A DNA stretch of 64,000 nt from Tridacna crocea (Eukaryota; Mollusca; Bivalvia; Cardiida; Cardiidae), in NCBI GenBank assembly GCA_943736015.1, contig OX031073.1, positions 24,703,210-24,767,209 on the forward strand. Reading direction: 5' to 3'. Positions 33,430 through 44,758 of this stretch are shown in pieces; the first letter of the stretch is position 1, and every line of letters starts with the position of its first letter. The position numbers and the translations under genes are program-made. Under the pieces are notes generated by a model that made no database searches, had not been told where the DNA came from, and worked only from the letters and a program-made list of their open reading frames with translations.

Positions 33430-34005
33430 GCAGACGAAACATAAACAAAAGGGAGATAATTGACCCCTTTTGACCTTAGCATGCGGTGCACCCCGTGAGG
33501 ATTACACACGTGTATTGATTGTATTGTTTACCGAAATTGGTATGTATTCCGGATGGATTAATTAACAGGTACGAAAAAACAATGACGTTTGCCATTTTTT
33601 CGGGAATCACTTATGACCCAAGTCTGTAGATCTAAAAGTTTGACTTTTTTTATTTACTGTAAGTTGGATATCTATCCGATAACTCTTCAAGTTTCATTCC
33701 TAGGATTGATGATGGATCTAAGTCTACATGAAGTCACTGTGACAGAAGTCATCCCTTTACTTACACTGATCACTGTTTCAATGATGGTCGTGAAGGTGGT
33801 ATGAGAAAGGAAAGCTACATAATTATATTCTGATTTTCTGATCAACGCACTCTGATTTCAAAAAAAAAATTCATATTATCTCTATTATTGTGGAAACAAT
33901 TTGCTTCAAACTTTGACAAATTCTTAACTTTCGAAAGGGGAACCCATGCATCAAAGGTACGTAACCATACAAGTATTTTCGACAAACTTATGCCCCTTTT
34001 CCGAC
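33430..34005. other. Unassigned non-coding DNA
   Basis: No repeat ends or recognised coding sequence apart from the possible outer parts of the Tc1 element. Confidence 0.4.
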
Positions 34006-34011
34006 TTAAAA

Positions 34012-34095
34012 GTAGTGTCCATGGCTGTGAGGTAGAGCGTCGGCCTCGTAACCGTGCAAGGTCCCGAGTTCGATACCCGGAAGCTGGTGTCAACT
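34012..34095 (+). repeat. tRNA-derived SINE head
   Basis: GGCTGTGAGGTAGAGCGTC (A box) and GAGTTCGATACCCGG (B box) are both good internal promoter matches. The acceptor stem does not pair, so this is not a tRNA gene. It is related to 10985-11064. Confidence 0.65.
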
Positions 34096-34202
34096 TTGGA
34101 TTTTTCATTGGCCGTTCGGCAGGTGTACTGGTGTAGTTACCAGGAAGCAGAAACGAGAGAGATCAGCTTGTTTCTCAACCGATGTAAAATAAATATGTTT
34201 AA

Positions 34203-34966
34203 CCCATTATCACATGGCAAAATTTTAGACCCATTAAAACTGAAAACATCAACAGATGACATCTTATACTGGCTTAAATGGTGAAATTGTTCTTTAAAGG
34301 TGGGTATTTAGAATTTTCATATCACACCAAATCAAAAAATATATATATCACTGAAATTTATATGAAAAAACAATACAAATCATCAATAATTAAGAATCAT
34401 AAAATTACCCAAAAAAAATTTTTTGATGGTATTCCCTTAAAAGGCTACGTAGCCTCTTAAGCTATTTTTAGATTTTGCGCCAAAAATTTAAAAAATGCAT
34501 TGTGGGAATGTTAAGTGACTGGCACGTGACTAATGACGCTTTAATTCCATTACATAACAAACATGTAATTATTTTTCATAATATCTTCTTCGGACGCTAT
34601 GTTTGAAGCTGCGTCTGTGTATTTCCGGTATGTAAATGAGCGAGTTGTTCATGTAAAAATAGAACGTGTTTCCCGTCGATGTCGACCTTGGCCGTAGTAA
34701 ATCTCCAATTTCTCGTGTTGTTGGATGGTTTTCGACTACTGGGGTTTTATGAATGACCATTATAAGGCTTTGGGAGTATTAGGATGATATTTTTGTATTT
34801 TTGTAAAATTTTCGTCCCAAATTCTGAAGGGCCACCTTTAATAGGCTAGAAAGCTTTGTGGGAAAAGGAGAAAATGCTGGTTACCAGTATTTTCTCCTTT
34901 TCCTACAATGACTTTTAAAAAGGCATCTTCCTCAGGGTCGTTAAAGGTCGTCACTGTGTGGTAAAA
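34203..34966 (-). mobile_element. Family A MITE split by a mariner-like MITE
   Basis: Host parts are 34203-34296 and 34839-34966; TTAA is at 34199-34202. The host reads TTGTTCTTTA then ATAGGCTAGAAAGC across the insertion, matching the usual CTTTGATAGGGTAGAAAAC. Confidence 0.85.
34297..34838 (+). mobile_element. Family T mariner-like MITE, 542 bp, TA flanks
   Basis: Ends AAGGTGG ... CCACCTT lie between TA 34295-34296 and TA 34839-34840. The terminal repeat continues imperfectly to about 22 bp (the TAGAATTTT / CAGAATTTG blocks). The interior is non-coding. The second copy, 58182-58721, is inverted and also sits in a family A element. TA duplication suggests Tc1/mariner mobilisation. Confidence 0.88.
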
Positions 34967-35032
34967 AAATCAACAGTAGACACTCGCACGCGTCGTTTTT
35001 GTATATACGGTCATGATTGCAAAGGCATTTGA

Positions 35033-35121
35033 AACTCTTTACCACACAATCCCGACTTTTAACGACTCTGAGAAAGAAGGCTATAGAAATCATTGTGGGA
35101 AAAGGAGAAAATGCTGGAAAT
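35033..35121 (+). mobile_element. Family A MITE, left half ending at the palindrome midpoint
   Basis: CTCTTTACCACACAATCCCG to GAGAAAATGCTGG, then unrelated sequence. Breakage at the hairpin tip is typical of palindrome-driven deletion. Confidence 0.75.
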
Positions 35122-35483
35122 CAGCTGCTAACATTGAATCTGGGGCTTCAAGGCACCCGACGGGCTACTTGGCAGGCAACATTATGGTTAGGTGTCCGTA
35201 CATTTTCATGACTCATTTTAATTGACAAAAACCATAAATACAATATCCGACAGTAATCCGAAAGAGACCGCTGAGTCGACACTTTCTTTTCGACTGCTAA
35301 ATAAACTAAGTTTTACTCTTCATACTAAAAAGTAAATAAACCTCCATAGAACTGACGTTACTGCTTGAAAAGGCGTTTACGTCATTACATTTATAGATAA
35401 ATAGATATCTAAATGAACAGCGGACAATGTAGACCATCATCAGGCCGCGCAGTCTGGTTTAGCCACTTCACTGGTAAAAAAAA

Positions 35484-35577
35484 AAAGCATATCGTCGTTT
35501 ACTTCAAAAACCTCGTAACTACAGCTTGTTACAAGCTGTAGTTACGAGGCTTTTGAAGTAAACCGACGATATAGCTT
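35484..35577. repeat. Near-perfect palindrome, arms about 45 bp
   Basis: AGCATATCGTCGTTTACTTC and its inverse meet at ACAGCTTGTTACAAGCTGT, with about two mismatches. Confidence 0.88.
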
Positions 35578-35639
35578 TTCCTAAACCGTGCGCTGCTTCA
35601 CTTACGTGAACCGTTACTGTGTAAATGTACCAGATTTAA

Positions 35640-35818
35640 GTTTTTCACCAGACGACAAATTTTCTGATATGTCCAAATTCAAAGCACATACAGACGACAA
35701 TTTAAATAAAGCTCAAATTATAAAGATTGTCCATGGAATCATAGAAAACACTGTGGGAAAAAAGGAGAAAATGCTCGATACAAACAAGCCTTCTTTTTCA
35801 GGGTCGTTTAGTGAAGGA
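35640..35818 (-). mobile_element. Family A MITE with right arm deleted
   Basis: TTTTTCACCAGACGACAAAT to AGGAGAAAATGCTCG, then directly the ACAAGCCTTCTTTTTCAGGG flank; TTAA is at 35819-35822. Confidence 0.75.
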
Positions 35819-36182
35819 TTAATCCGAAGACCAGGTAGGCCGCCCTTTGCGGTTAGAAAACGCTCTTGGTTTTGTAAATATAGGTTAGCCACAAGGCAAC
35901 ATAAAAGAAAACCACAGCTTCGAATCTGCTTAAACAGAAACCGGACCATTACAAATCATGTTATCCGTCTATTTTGATTATATTTCAATCTATTCACGTA
36001 AAAAAATATTTGGATGATTTCCCCGACTTCGGAAGATTTTTTTTTAATTCGTCTCTGCCAATTTGTTTCACACGACAACCGAATTCAGTCTTAATGACCA
36101 GCTTTCGCTTATTAATATCTAACAACAGCCCATTCGAAATGGCCATTAGTATACCAACAGCAAAATATAGCATTTGAATCTC

Positions 36183-36418
36183 TATCAGTCTATCATGAAA
36201 AAACCAAAACTTTCCTTTGTTGAACATCGTGCACTAATAGCAGCACAGGGAGTATACTTAAATTTTCATTAAACACCGTTTATCAAAAAATAACACACAC
36301 ATCGGCGACTCACTTTATATCGTCTTACTATAAGCGATACAGAGGGAATCGCCAATGTGCTATTTATAGTATCGGTGTCCAATAATGAAAATTTCGTCAT
36401 TCCTTTGGTAGACCAATG
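36183..36418. mobile_element. Family E inverted-repeat element
   Basis: A diverged sister of 29371-29613, ending ATTCCTTTGGTAGACCAAT. Confidence 0.6.
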
Positions 36419-36419
36419 G

Positions 36420-36955
36420 GATCTCAGAGGCCTATGTATAAGTAAGTAGGTGACGAGACAAAGCTGTATAAGGTATTCAAACTGTAAAAGTTAAACTGGT
36501 CATTATTGAACATGTACATGTATACTGTGCAACATCAGAAAAGAATGCTTCTGGGTCGGAGTTTCCATAAGTATTTCTTTTTGAAAATTTATGATAAGCG
36601 CGTCTGTCACACTGTTTGTCACGACAGACGACAGATCTTAATTGTATTTATAAAGTCGATTGAATTATTTCTTCATAAAATAAATGCATTTCTCAAAGGA
36701 ATATTTTCTATGTGTGACATGGCAAAGAGGCATGGTATATAACCAGTGAGGGCCTAGACTCTGCGATTTTCTGCGACATTTTGTGGACTATATCCGACAT
36801 GCATTCAATCGGAAAACAAAAACTTGCTAAACTTCCACTGAGTCTTGGAATCCGCCAGTCGAAGATACCGAGCCAAAAAGTTAATGGTGGGGCCTATACG
36901 GCACTCATCGACTAAAATGTAATAGATGCTCGCTAAAGCTCGCGTCATACGATTT
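36420..36955. other. Unassigned non-coding DNA
   Basis: No repeat ends or coding content recognised. Confidence 0.4.
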
Positions 36956-36959
36956 TCGT

Positions 36960-37512
36960 CAACTCGTTTGATAATCAAAGCGTTGAAAACACTAGAGTGG
37001 TATAAATTTATCAAGGAAGCCATAGTGCGGAATTAATAATTTGAAAGAGAAAGACAAATATTTCTCTAAGTTAAAAAAATTGAAAGTCACCCTACTAAGA
37101 AAATTAAAACCTTTTTGTTGAAGAGAAAGAGAGAGAGTAATTATGACAAAGTAAAGATTATTTTTGTATTGGTGGTCTCCCATCATTAGGAAGAATCAGG
37201 TTGTATTGGTTGGTTGTATTGGTGTTTAACGCCACTTTAACAGCTAAGGCCATATCGTGGCGGTCGGTGACGCACATGTGTTTCCTGGCTTTCTCACACC
37301 GGCACTTACACTACTTTCTTTCCAAAGCCACCGACTACTTTTCTCACATGCTTCAGCAGAGGTGAGAGGCGAAGATACGCCGGAAAGAAAGTTCGCCTCA
37401 ACCGGGTATCGAACTCACAACCACCAGGTCATGAGTCCGACACGCTCACCACTGAGCCACCCGGGCGGGCAGAAGAGTCAGGAGTAAGGTCCCTTGACAG
37501 TAGGATGCATGA
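36960..37512 (+). repeat. Interspersed repeat shared with 21975-22245, split by a SINE
   Basis: The same block order as 21975-22245 is broken at GAAGAATCAGG and resumes after the SINE with GAGTCAGGAGTAAGGTCCC. Confidence 0.7.
37201..37471 (-). mobile_element. tRNA-derived SINE, complete, with 11-bp TSD
   Basis: GAAGAATCAGG (37190-37200) and GAAGAGTCAGG (37472-37482) flank it and differ at one base. On the minus strand the head gives A box TGGCTCAGTGG and B box GAGTTCGATACCC. The body holds the GTGTTTAACGCC block and the 3' tail is a short ACCAATACA repeat. Confidence 0.88.
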
Positions 37513-37691
37513 TAGAAGCCTTTTGAAACACTGTGGGAAGAGGAGAACAATTATGCTGGTAATCAGGATTTTCTCCTATTCCCACTTTGTTTTCCACCCT
37601 GCTTAAAACAAATTTCAATTTTTGACTTACAATTACTTTGTCGTCTGCAAATGCTCTCGATTTTAACAGGTATAGGTCGTGTGGTAAAGAG
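37513..37691 (+). mobile_element. Family A MITE, left end missing
   Basis: GAAGCCTTTTGAAACACTGTG, a decayed palindrome and GTCGTGTGGTAAAGAG, with TTAA 37692-37695. It directly abuts the interspersed repeat at 36960-37512. Confidence 0.7.
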
Positions 37692-37699
37692 TTAAGCTA

Positions 37700-38460
37700 C
37701 TACATTGATAGATATACATACATGTTCATGTATGTAGTTTCTGTAAAATTCTGTTTTGCTCTGCTCTGTTTAAAACTACACATAGAACCATCGTAGACTA
37801 ACAAATACAACCCCGTTATTTTTCACTACAGCAGGAAAGAAATTCAAAGGGTTGTATACCCTGTAGTTCTCATGGTGGACCAAGCATCACGAAAATAAGA
37901 GGAACGCAAGTTCCCATATAGTAGGACGGATTTCGCTAAAATTTCTGTGAAACTGATAGAAGGCAGTGGCAGTTGTAGAGGACAGACAGACAACATGATT
38001 AAGACTATTCTAATTTTCGTTGGGAAAAGGGTAATCATTTTAATTTATTGCCATATAGAAATGCCTAACATTATCTCATTTTTCTGTTACTTTCAGTAAG
38101 CCAGGGATACTAGCACAAAAACAACAACAAGCACTGAAAAACAGTAACTGAACAACGACTTCGACATCTAATTTCAAGTTTGTTTTTTTTAATTTATTCA
38201 TCATTCATACAATCATCAACATAAGAAAAGAATAATAATCTGTGATATTATGTCAAAATATTTCAAATCACATAGATCTTAACATTTATTTGTGACTAAA
38301 ATCAAAAGGCACAAAAATATATCATTACATTGAAGACACATTACTTGTAGTAAAAAAAAAGCACAGATACGTGTATATAATTATTGTTATGTTCAGATGA
38401 CATAATTACAGACTTGGCCAAATTTATCAAGTCCTAACTTCTCTACAAAGAATGCTGTGT
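37700..38460. other. Unassigned non-coding DNA
   Basis: AT-rich, with no element ends identified. Confidence 0.4.
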
Positions 38461-38465
38461 TAAAA

Positions 38466-39060
38466 TTAAAAACGCTACCTCAGAAACAAAGGAAAAAAAC
38501 CTGAAAACAATAGAAGTTTTAGCATGAGTCTGTCTCATCTTATCATAAACATAATTTTGTTTTTAGTGTAATAGATCTACATTGAATATTACAAGGAAAA
38601 ACAATTAATGTTACAATGGTTCTCATCTTGTACACATTCGAAATATGCAAAGTGTGGCAAGCCCTTGTTTTTATGTGTCTGCAGTTCAAGTCTTTAGAAA
38701 ACACTGTGGGTAAAGGAGAATTGCTCGTAACGAGCAATTTCTCCTTTTCCCAGTGTTTTCTAGCCTATCGGAAAACTTTCTGCCATTCTCATCAAATTCA
38801 AAATTGTCATCTGCAAACACTTGGAGTTTGGGACAGTCAAAAATTTGTCATTTGGGAAAGGGTTAAAAACACTATCTTAGAAACAAAGAAGAAAAAAAAC
38901 ATTCTGAAAATGATAGAACTTTTAGCATGAGTCCATCTCATCTTATCATATAAATAATTTTCTTTTTAGTGTAATATATCTATACTAAACATTACAAAGA
39001 AATATAATTAATGTTACAATGGTTCTCATCTTGTACACATTTGAAATATGCAAAGTGTGA
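38466..39060 (+). repeat. Direct duplication of about 195 bp flanking a MITE
   Basis: 38466-38659 and 38867-39060 match closely (AGAAACAAAG, TTTTAGCATGAGTC, ATGTTACAATGGTTCTCATC). An A-like MITE occupies the space between them. Confidence 0.85.
38655..38862 (+). mobile_element. A-like MITE with TTGCTCGTAACGAGCAA core
   Basis: Family A-type outer parts (CTTTAGAAAACACTGTGG, GTCATCTGCAAACAC, TTTGGGAAAGGG) surround an A2-like core. The right TTAA is 38863-38866. It looks like an intermediate between A and A2. Confidence 0.75.
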
Positions 39061-39064
39061 CATC

Positions 39065-39805
39065 ATTGGCCAATACGTCTGTATCCATACACATGCTCTC
39101 ACAAACACAGAAGGGCCTAAAGTTAATTGTTAATATAAAAATCTCAAAATCACTGATCTTGACAAAGCTAAAATATGTTTTATCTTTATTCTAATATAGA
39201 ATCAAAAATCTATAATCTTCTTTGGAACTATTTTTTCGGTCTAAATGTGAACCATTGTCAAACAAGTGAGTTGATTTCCTGCATGCAAGTTTCTACAAAC
39301 ATCTGTCAGAAAAAGCCTTTGGTTCTGAAAATTATCAAACCTAAATCACTTTTCAAAACTTCAGATGACACAGTGGCCAGTGTAAATCATTATCAGACTG
39401 CATAAAATGCGCATCTTATCTTTGATCTGCACTGTCCACATTATTGAGACATTCTGGTCCATGGCAACCTTGGAATTCCTCTTATTTGGGTCTGATTTCT
39501 GGACTGAAAGCATTTGATGGGTATTCTATTTGGTAGTCTTCAGGTCAATTTTTTCATCTCAATATAGATCTGATACAGTAATGTGATAAAAAGATCTGAT
39601 ATTTGTTGCTTACCATTTTTTAGGCAAAGATCATTTGGAGCAATTTCTTCTTTAGCTATGACATTCTCAAAAGTGGTTTGAGGCAAGCAAAAGAATCCAT
39701 CTGCAGATAACCGATAATTTCTTCAGAAAATTGTTACTTCTTCTTCACAGAGATGAGGGAGACATAGACAAAATAACCCAGAGAAATTTCACCGCAATAC
39801 TCTAT
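39065..39805. other. Unassigned DNA with a family B fragment
   Basis: 39368-39438 holds a decayed family B hairpin (CAGTGTAAATCATTATCAGAC ... GATCTGCACTGTCC). The rest is unassigned. Confidence 0.45.
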
Positions 39806-39810
39806 CACTG

Positions 39811-40023
39811 ACTCTTTACCAAACGACAAAATTCTAGACTTGTCTAAATTGACACCATTTGCAAGCTACCAGTTGAATGTGACTCAAATAATAGAGTTTT
39901 GTCGTTTTTAGGGTTGAAAACATTTTGGAAAAAAGAGAAAATGCTCTTTATTGGCATTTTCTCCTTTTTCCAAAATGTTTTCAAAAAGCTTCTTCCTCAG
40001 GGTTGTGACTGAGTGGTAAAGGG
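39811..40023 (-). mobile_element. Family A MITE with covarying arms
   Basis: ACTCTTTACCAAACGAC at the left; TTAA 40024-40027 at the right. The arms read CATTTTGGAAAAA and TTTTTCCAAAATG, both departing from the family sequence in matching positions. Confidence 0.82.
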
Positions 40024-40397
40024 TTAAATGGCAACTTTAAAATCTATCACAAAAATATAGCATATTTTGAGACATTATGGTTAAACATATTGATATGTGA
40101 ATACAATAAAAGACAATTAAATAAATAAATTATGTAACTAAGTGTTAATGTATACAACATACTGATATGTTCTATGCCTGGACGGAAATACACAAGTTAC
40201 AGTACATGTGAAACACTTCTTTTTCACAAAGACATTTTTCTTGCACATAACTTTTTTCCACAGAATAAATTTGTTTTAAATACAGTTTTTCAAAATAATA
40301 CTTTTAAACAAAGGATTTTCTTCTGGACAAGAAAAAACATAAACAATGATAAATTCTGGTAGACTGTTTCTAGATGAAATTGACGTTTTATTTGATA

Positions 40398-40552
40398 AGA
40401 TAAATTTTAAACTCATCCAAACTGAAAACATTTGTAGAGTTATGCAAGTTATCTTTCAAAGAGGAAAAAAAAAAAAACATTAGGGAAAAGAGGAAAAAGT
40501 TAACCAGATTTTTTCCTTTTTCTAAAATCTTTTTCAAATGCCTTCCTTACTT
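40398..40552 (-). mobile_element. Family A MITE, very degraded
   Basis: CTCATCCAAACTGAAAAC, GGGAAAAGAGGAAAAAG and CTTTTTCAAATGCCTTCC remain in the expected order. Confidence 0.45.
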
Positions 40553-40758
40553 GCAAAAAAACCCAATAGGACAGCTTGGTACAAAGTTTCTAAATTTGAA
40601 AAGGAGATTCAGCAGAACATACAGGAAAGATAGTAACAGTTTAAAAAAAATATCATTGTGAACAATAAGATTTCTGGTATACATTACATTTTGACAGATG
40701 TCTCAATCTGTAACAATGTTTTATCAAGGATGCCAACAACGGAATCACCAAGCTTTTT

Positions 40759-40976
40759 CAACTCTTTACAGAACAATCGCTGGTTTTTATGACCCCAAGA
40801 TAGAAGCCTTCTGGAAAAATTGTAGGAAAAGGAGAAAATGTTGGTAACCAGCATTTGCTCCTTTTCCATGATGTTGTCTATTCTACTGGAAAAAATTTCA
40901 ATTTTTGAGTAACGTTTATTTTGTCTGCAAGTGCTTTCAACTTGGACCAGTATAAAGTTTTTCCGTTTGGTAAAGA
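40759..40976 (+). mobile_element. Family A MITE, diverged
   Basis: CTCTTTACAGAACAATCGC, a palindrome with a few mismatches, and CCGTTTGGTAAAGAG. Confidence 0.8.
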
Positions 40977-40980
40977 GTAA

Positions 40981-41206
40981 AACCTTTGATCAAACAATTC
41001 CTAGCTTTAATGACCCAAAAGAAGACGACTTATAACAATACTGTTGAATAAGGATTGATGCAGGTTACAAGCATTTTCTCCTTATTCAACAATATTTTTT
41101 CTACCCTTCCAAACACAAACTTTGGTTTTTGAGTTGCTTAATAATTTTGTCATCTGAAAATGCTCTCAATTTGGACAAGTCAAAAGTTTTATCATTTGGT
41201 AAAAAG
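40981..41206 (+). mobile_element. Family A MITE with strongly covarying arms
   Basis: The arms TTGTTGAATAAGGA and TCCTTATTCAACAA pair perfectly, although both differ from the usual GTGGGAAAAGGA / TCCTTTTCCCAC. TTAA is at 41207-41210. Confidence 0.8.
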
Positions 41207-41210
41207 TTAA

Positions 41211-42255
41211 AGTAAAAATGATTTACATCAATGGTAATTTAGCAAGCAACACAACCGTATTTTAACTTAAGACTTTTACCAAGCATTGAAATCTTAAATA
41301 TGTGCAAATTGTAAGCATCTGTGCTCCATGATGTAAATGTTGTAGAAATCAAAATTGACAAGGTACCAAACATTATGGAAACACTAGAAACTTGGCAACC
41401 ATCATTTTATCCTTTTTTTCCCCCATAATATTTCCTACACTTTTAAAGATGAATGTCTATGTTATATAAAATTTTTGTGCTTGAATAAACTTGGTGTCTG
41501 CAAATTCTTGCAGTGCAGATGAGTGTAAATGTTTTTTGCCCATCACAGAGCTGATTTAGATGGCATGATTAACTTAAAATCACCTTCCATTACCAGATCT
41601 AACATAAAACGGTTAATATTCCATGTAAAGACTCTCAATTATGACAAATTCAACTATTCCTTATAAATGAATAGAGCTATAACACTAAGAAAAAAATCTC
41701 TTACAAATATACTGTCAATTGCATCAGGATAAGTAGTAATATAAATTACTTACATGAACAGGCTGAAGTCCCTAATTGCCAATCAATCTTACCAATTTAG
41801 ATTTTGAAACAATTCATCTATTTCACAGTAAGATTTAACAAAAAAATAACAGTGGGTGACATTTCATGTAAAGCACACAATGTCATATTGGTAGCAAAAT
41901 AATGAGTCTATGAAATAACAAAGAAAGCACATAACATAATTTTAACACCTTGTGAACCACACAGTCCTTGGAATAGCACAGCTGTCTCTGGAAAAGCTTG
42001 TTTGGGCAATCTATGAAAGAGCTAGGCCATCACGGTGTTCCTGCAATGAAAAATAAAGACTTCATCATGTCATGTTGATAAATCAATTAGAAACTCTGTA
42101 CCAATTTTCATCAGGATTGCACTTATAATTCGGCCTCCAGAATATACACGAGGTTTCATTAACCCATAGAGTGCCAAATATACACAACAGATACATGTAT
42201 TATAAATCTAAAAATAGGACCCAAATATGTGCTATATCATCACTGATTTTGTCTA
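41211..42255. other. Unassigned non-coding DNA with a possible old A-like copy
   Basis: TTTACCAAGCATTGAAATC near 41275 to GGTGTCTGCAAATTC near 41490 resembles a very old family A element. The remainder shows nothing identifiable. Confidence 0.35.
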
Positions 42256-42261
42256 GAATGT

Positions 42262-42560
42262 TGCATAAAGGCAGAAAGTATAGATCAAAGATCAGACTGA
42301 ATGCTATTTGCAGTCTGATCTTAACCCTTATCCTGCTAAATAACTAAAATGAAGTTTTCAATTCGATATTAAAAACCCAAAAATTGTTATTCCAAAGGTA
42401 TGTTTTAGGGAATAAAATCTCCAGATCGGACAGCGTAGATCCAAGATCAGACTGCACGTTCTGTGCAGTCTGATCTTGATCTACGCTGTCCCCAAAAGGT
42501 CAGTGAGTCGCGATAAGCAGCCAAAGGGTTAATCTATGTTAGATGCAAAGGCAATCACAG
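42262..42560 (+). mobile_element. Family B MITE split by a younger family B MITE
   Basis: Host parts GTATAGATCAAAGATCAGAC ... GCAGTCTGATC and TTAATCTATG are separated exactly at TTAA 42321-42324 / 42529-42532. The host hairpin sequence GATCTTGATCTA had become GATCTTAATCTA, creating the target. Confidence 0.8.
42325..42528 (+). mobile_element. Family B MITE, intact (204 bp)
   Basis: TTAA on both sides, ends CCCTTATCCTGCTAA and CCCTTTGGCTGCTTA (inverted). The same length as 16206-16409. Confidence 0.92.
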
Positions 42561-42805
42561 TAGTGAACATTTAAGATTTGATAAATATAGTGACCTCCCT
42601 TTTAAAATTGGAGAAATCAGTTTTCAAGATCATTCATTGATATCATCTTGAAAAACAAAGATACTTCCCAAGTTTTAGGAGTATCAGATTGAAAATGTGG
42701 CCTCTAAAGTGCAATAATATATTTCCAAAGATTTGGTTCATATGAATCATCATTGGCATAGGCGTAACTTCTATTACGCACACAACGCCATGCGTAATGT
42801 AAAGA

Positions 42806-44107
42806 AAACAAGAGGGCCATGATGGCCTTGTATGGCTCCACAGTCTAATAAGTAAAAACACTACAGGCCAAATATTACAATATTTGGCCAATTGGTTTCA
42901 AACTTGAGGACATACAAAATTTTTTCTACAAAATCCTACAAGAAAGTTGTGACACCCCCCCCCCCCACCCCAAGCCAATTTTGACTGCAAAGCTATAATT
43001 ACTTGAATCCTGGTGGAAGTCCAAAAGATAAAAGCCCATACCAAATAATACAGGTCTAGAATGTGTGATTATAAACAAGAAGATTTTCACAGTTTTCTCA
43101 ATAAAAGTCCCTGTAAAACATGAAACCCATGAGACAGGGCTAAATTTAGTAGCCCTACTCTTTATTATGGTTAGTGACAAGATGATGTCTTAGAATGTTT
43201 TCACCACAAAAGCCCATGTAAAACTTGTGACCCCTGGTTTGGGGACAAACTTGACCCCAAGGCTATGATTTGGACTCTCCTGGTAGAGGCCCACTAGATA
43301 AAGCTAGACGCAAAATTTCTAAGCCCTAGGCCTTATGGCTAGGTACAAGTAGATTTTTAAAATTTTCCCAATATGAGCCCATGTAAAACTCGCAATCCCC
43401 AGGACAGGGCCAAATTTAATCCCAGGGCTATAATTTGGGCACCTTTGGTAGACAACCACTTGATAAAGCTACATGCAAAATTGAGTAGCCCTAGGCCTTA
43501 TGGCTTGGTACAAGAAGATTTCTGAAGTTTTCCCTATATAAGCCAATATAAAACTTGTGACCCCCAGGGCCCAGCCAAATTTGACCCCTGGGCTATCATT
43601 TGGGAACTCTTGGTAGACAATCACTTGATAAAGATACATGCCAAATTTGGTAGCCTTAGGCCCTATAGCTATGTACCAGAAGGGTTTTAAAGTTTTCCCT
43701 ATATAAGCCCATATAAAACTTGTGACCCCCGTGGCGGGGCTAATTTTGACCCCAGGGCTATTATTTGAAGGAACTTTGTAGAGGTAAAGTTACATGCCAA
43801 ATATGGTAGCCCTAGACCTTATGGTTTCAGAGAAGAAGATTTTTAAAATTTTCAATATTTTTCAGTTTTGTTGCCATAGCAACCAGAGTTTTTGAAGGAA
43901 TCCAATTCTTTCAAGGAATTCTTAAGAGGACCATGTCAGGATCATTTCTGTGAAGTTTCATCATCAAAATTGGGTGGGTAGTTTCAGAGAAGATGTTTGA
44001 AATAAAAGTTAACACACGCACAGATGCACGCACACATGGATGGACACTTGTACGACAGACACCGGGCCATGACATAAGCCTGCTGGCCATAGGCCAGTGG
44101 AGCTAAA
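42806..44107 (+). mobile_element. Pearl/Helentron-associated-like element with 167-bp tandem repeats
   Basis: It opens AACAAGAGGGCCATGATGGCC and closes GGCCAGTGGAGCTAAAA. Between them the unit marked by TAAAACTTGTGACCCC recurs at about 43214, 43382, 43549 and 43714 (165-168 bp apart), with older units before. The tail contains GTTGCCATAGCAACCAGAG. Such interspersed satellites in bivalves are linked to Helentrons; that assignment is from general knowledge. Confidence 0.7.
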
Positions 44108-44109
44108 AT

Positions 44110-44570
44110 TCCAGAATAGGTTGTAGGTTGCCTCTTTTCGTTTTGGCCAAATTTCTACCTTCGTAGAGGCTCGAAATAGTTTTACAGCCATCTTGAATAT
44201 CGAAATTTTCATGGGGAGGCCCCCTCTTTTGCTCCCCCCTCACTCGCCTATGGCATTCATGCACACCTTCAGTGTGCATATAATTTATTTTTTCTTGGTT
44301 ACGCCCCTGATTGGTGTGACTGTCTGAGGTACAATTAATATTTTGTCCCAGTACAGACTGTCCTAGGAGCAAATTTTGTCTGGCTACTAATTGTCCTAAA
44401 TTCAAATTGTCCTTGGTACCACTTGTGGTAAGTGCCTATAGTTATTGCTAACTTTTGTCTTTGGGACCAATTGTCCCTGGAATATGTCTTGCAGTAAGTC
44501 CCAATTGTCCAAGTTACCATTTGTCCTTTAAGTCAGGTACCAACTGTCCTGGTACCAATTATTCTAGATG
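44110..44570. other. Unassigned DNA with short TTGTCC repeats
   Basis: From 44345 to 44570 the motif ATTGTCC preceded by short variable spacers recurs about ten times (minisatellite-like). No gene. Confidence 0.5.
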
Positions 44571-44575
44571 CCAAT

Positions 44576-44740
44576 TTGGTTTGGGAAGGGTAGAAAACAT
44601 TGTAGGAAAAGGAGAAAATGCTGGTAACATTGTAGTTAAAGGAGAAAATGCTGGTTACCAGCATTTTCTCCTTTTCTCACAATGTTTTCTACAGGCTTCT
44701 TTCTTACAGTCATTAAACTTTGGGATTGTGTGGTATAGAG
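44576..44740 (-). mobile_element. Family A MITE with duplicated left arm
   Basis: The arm ACATTGTAG...GGAGAAAATGCTGG occurs twice in a row, 30 bp apart, before the single right arm. TTAA is at 44741-44744. Confidence 0.8.
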
Positions 44741-44758
44741 TTAAACTGCAATCTGCAT

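Noticed and set aside
34012-34095. Possible tRNA gene with good A and B boxes
   Set aside because: The acceptor stem does not pair and the same unit recurs at 10985 in diverged form; this is a SINE head.
33842-34136. Overlapping 76-88-aa frames on both strands
   Set aside because: They run through the SINE head and have no recognised content.
42806-44107. Possible host gene with tandem exons
   Set aside because: The 167-bp periodicity is not a multiple of three, no frame stays open and the ends match a bivalve mobile repeat.
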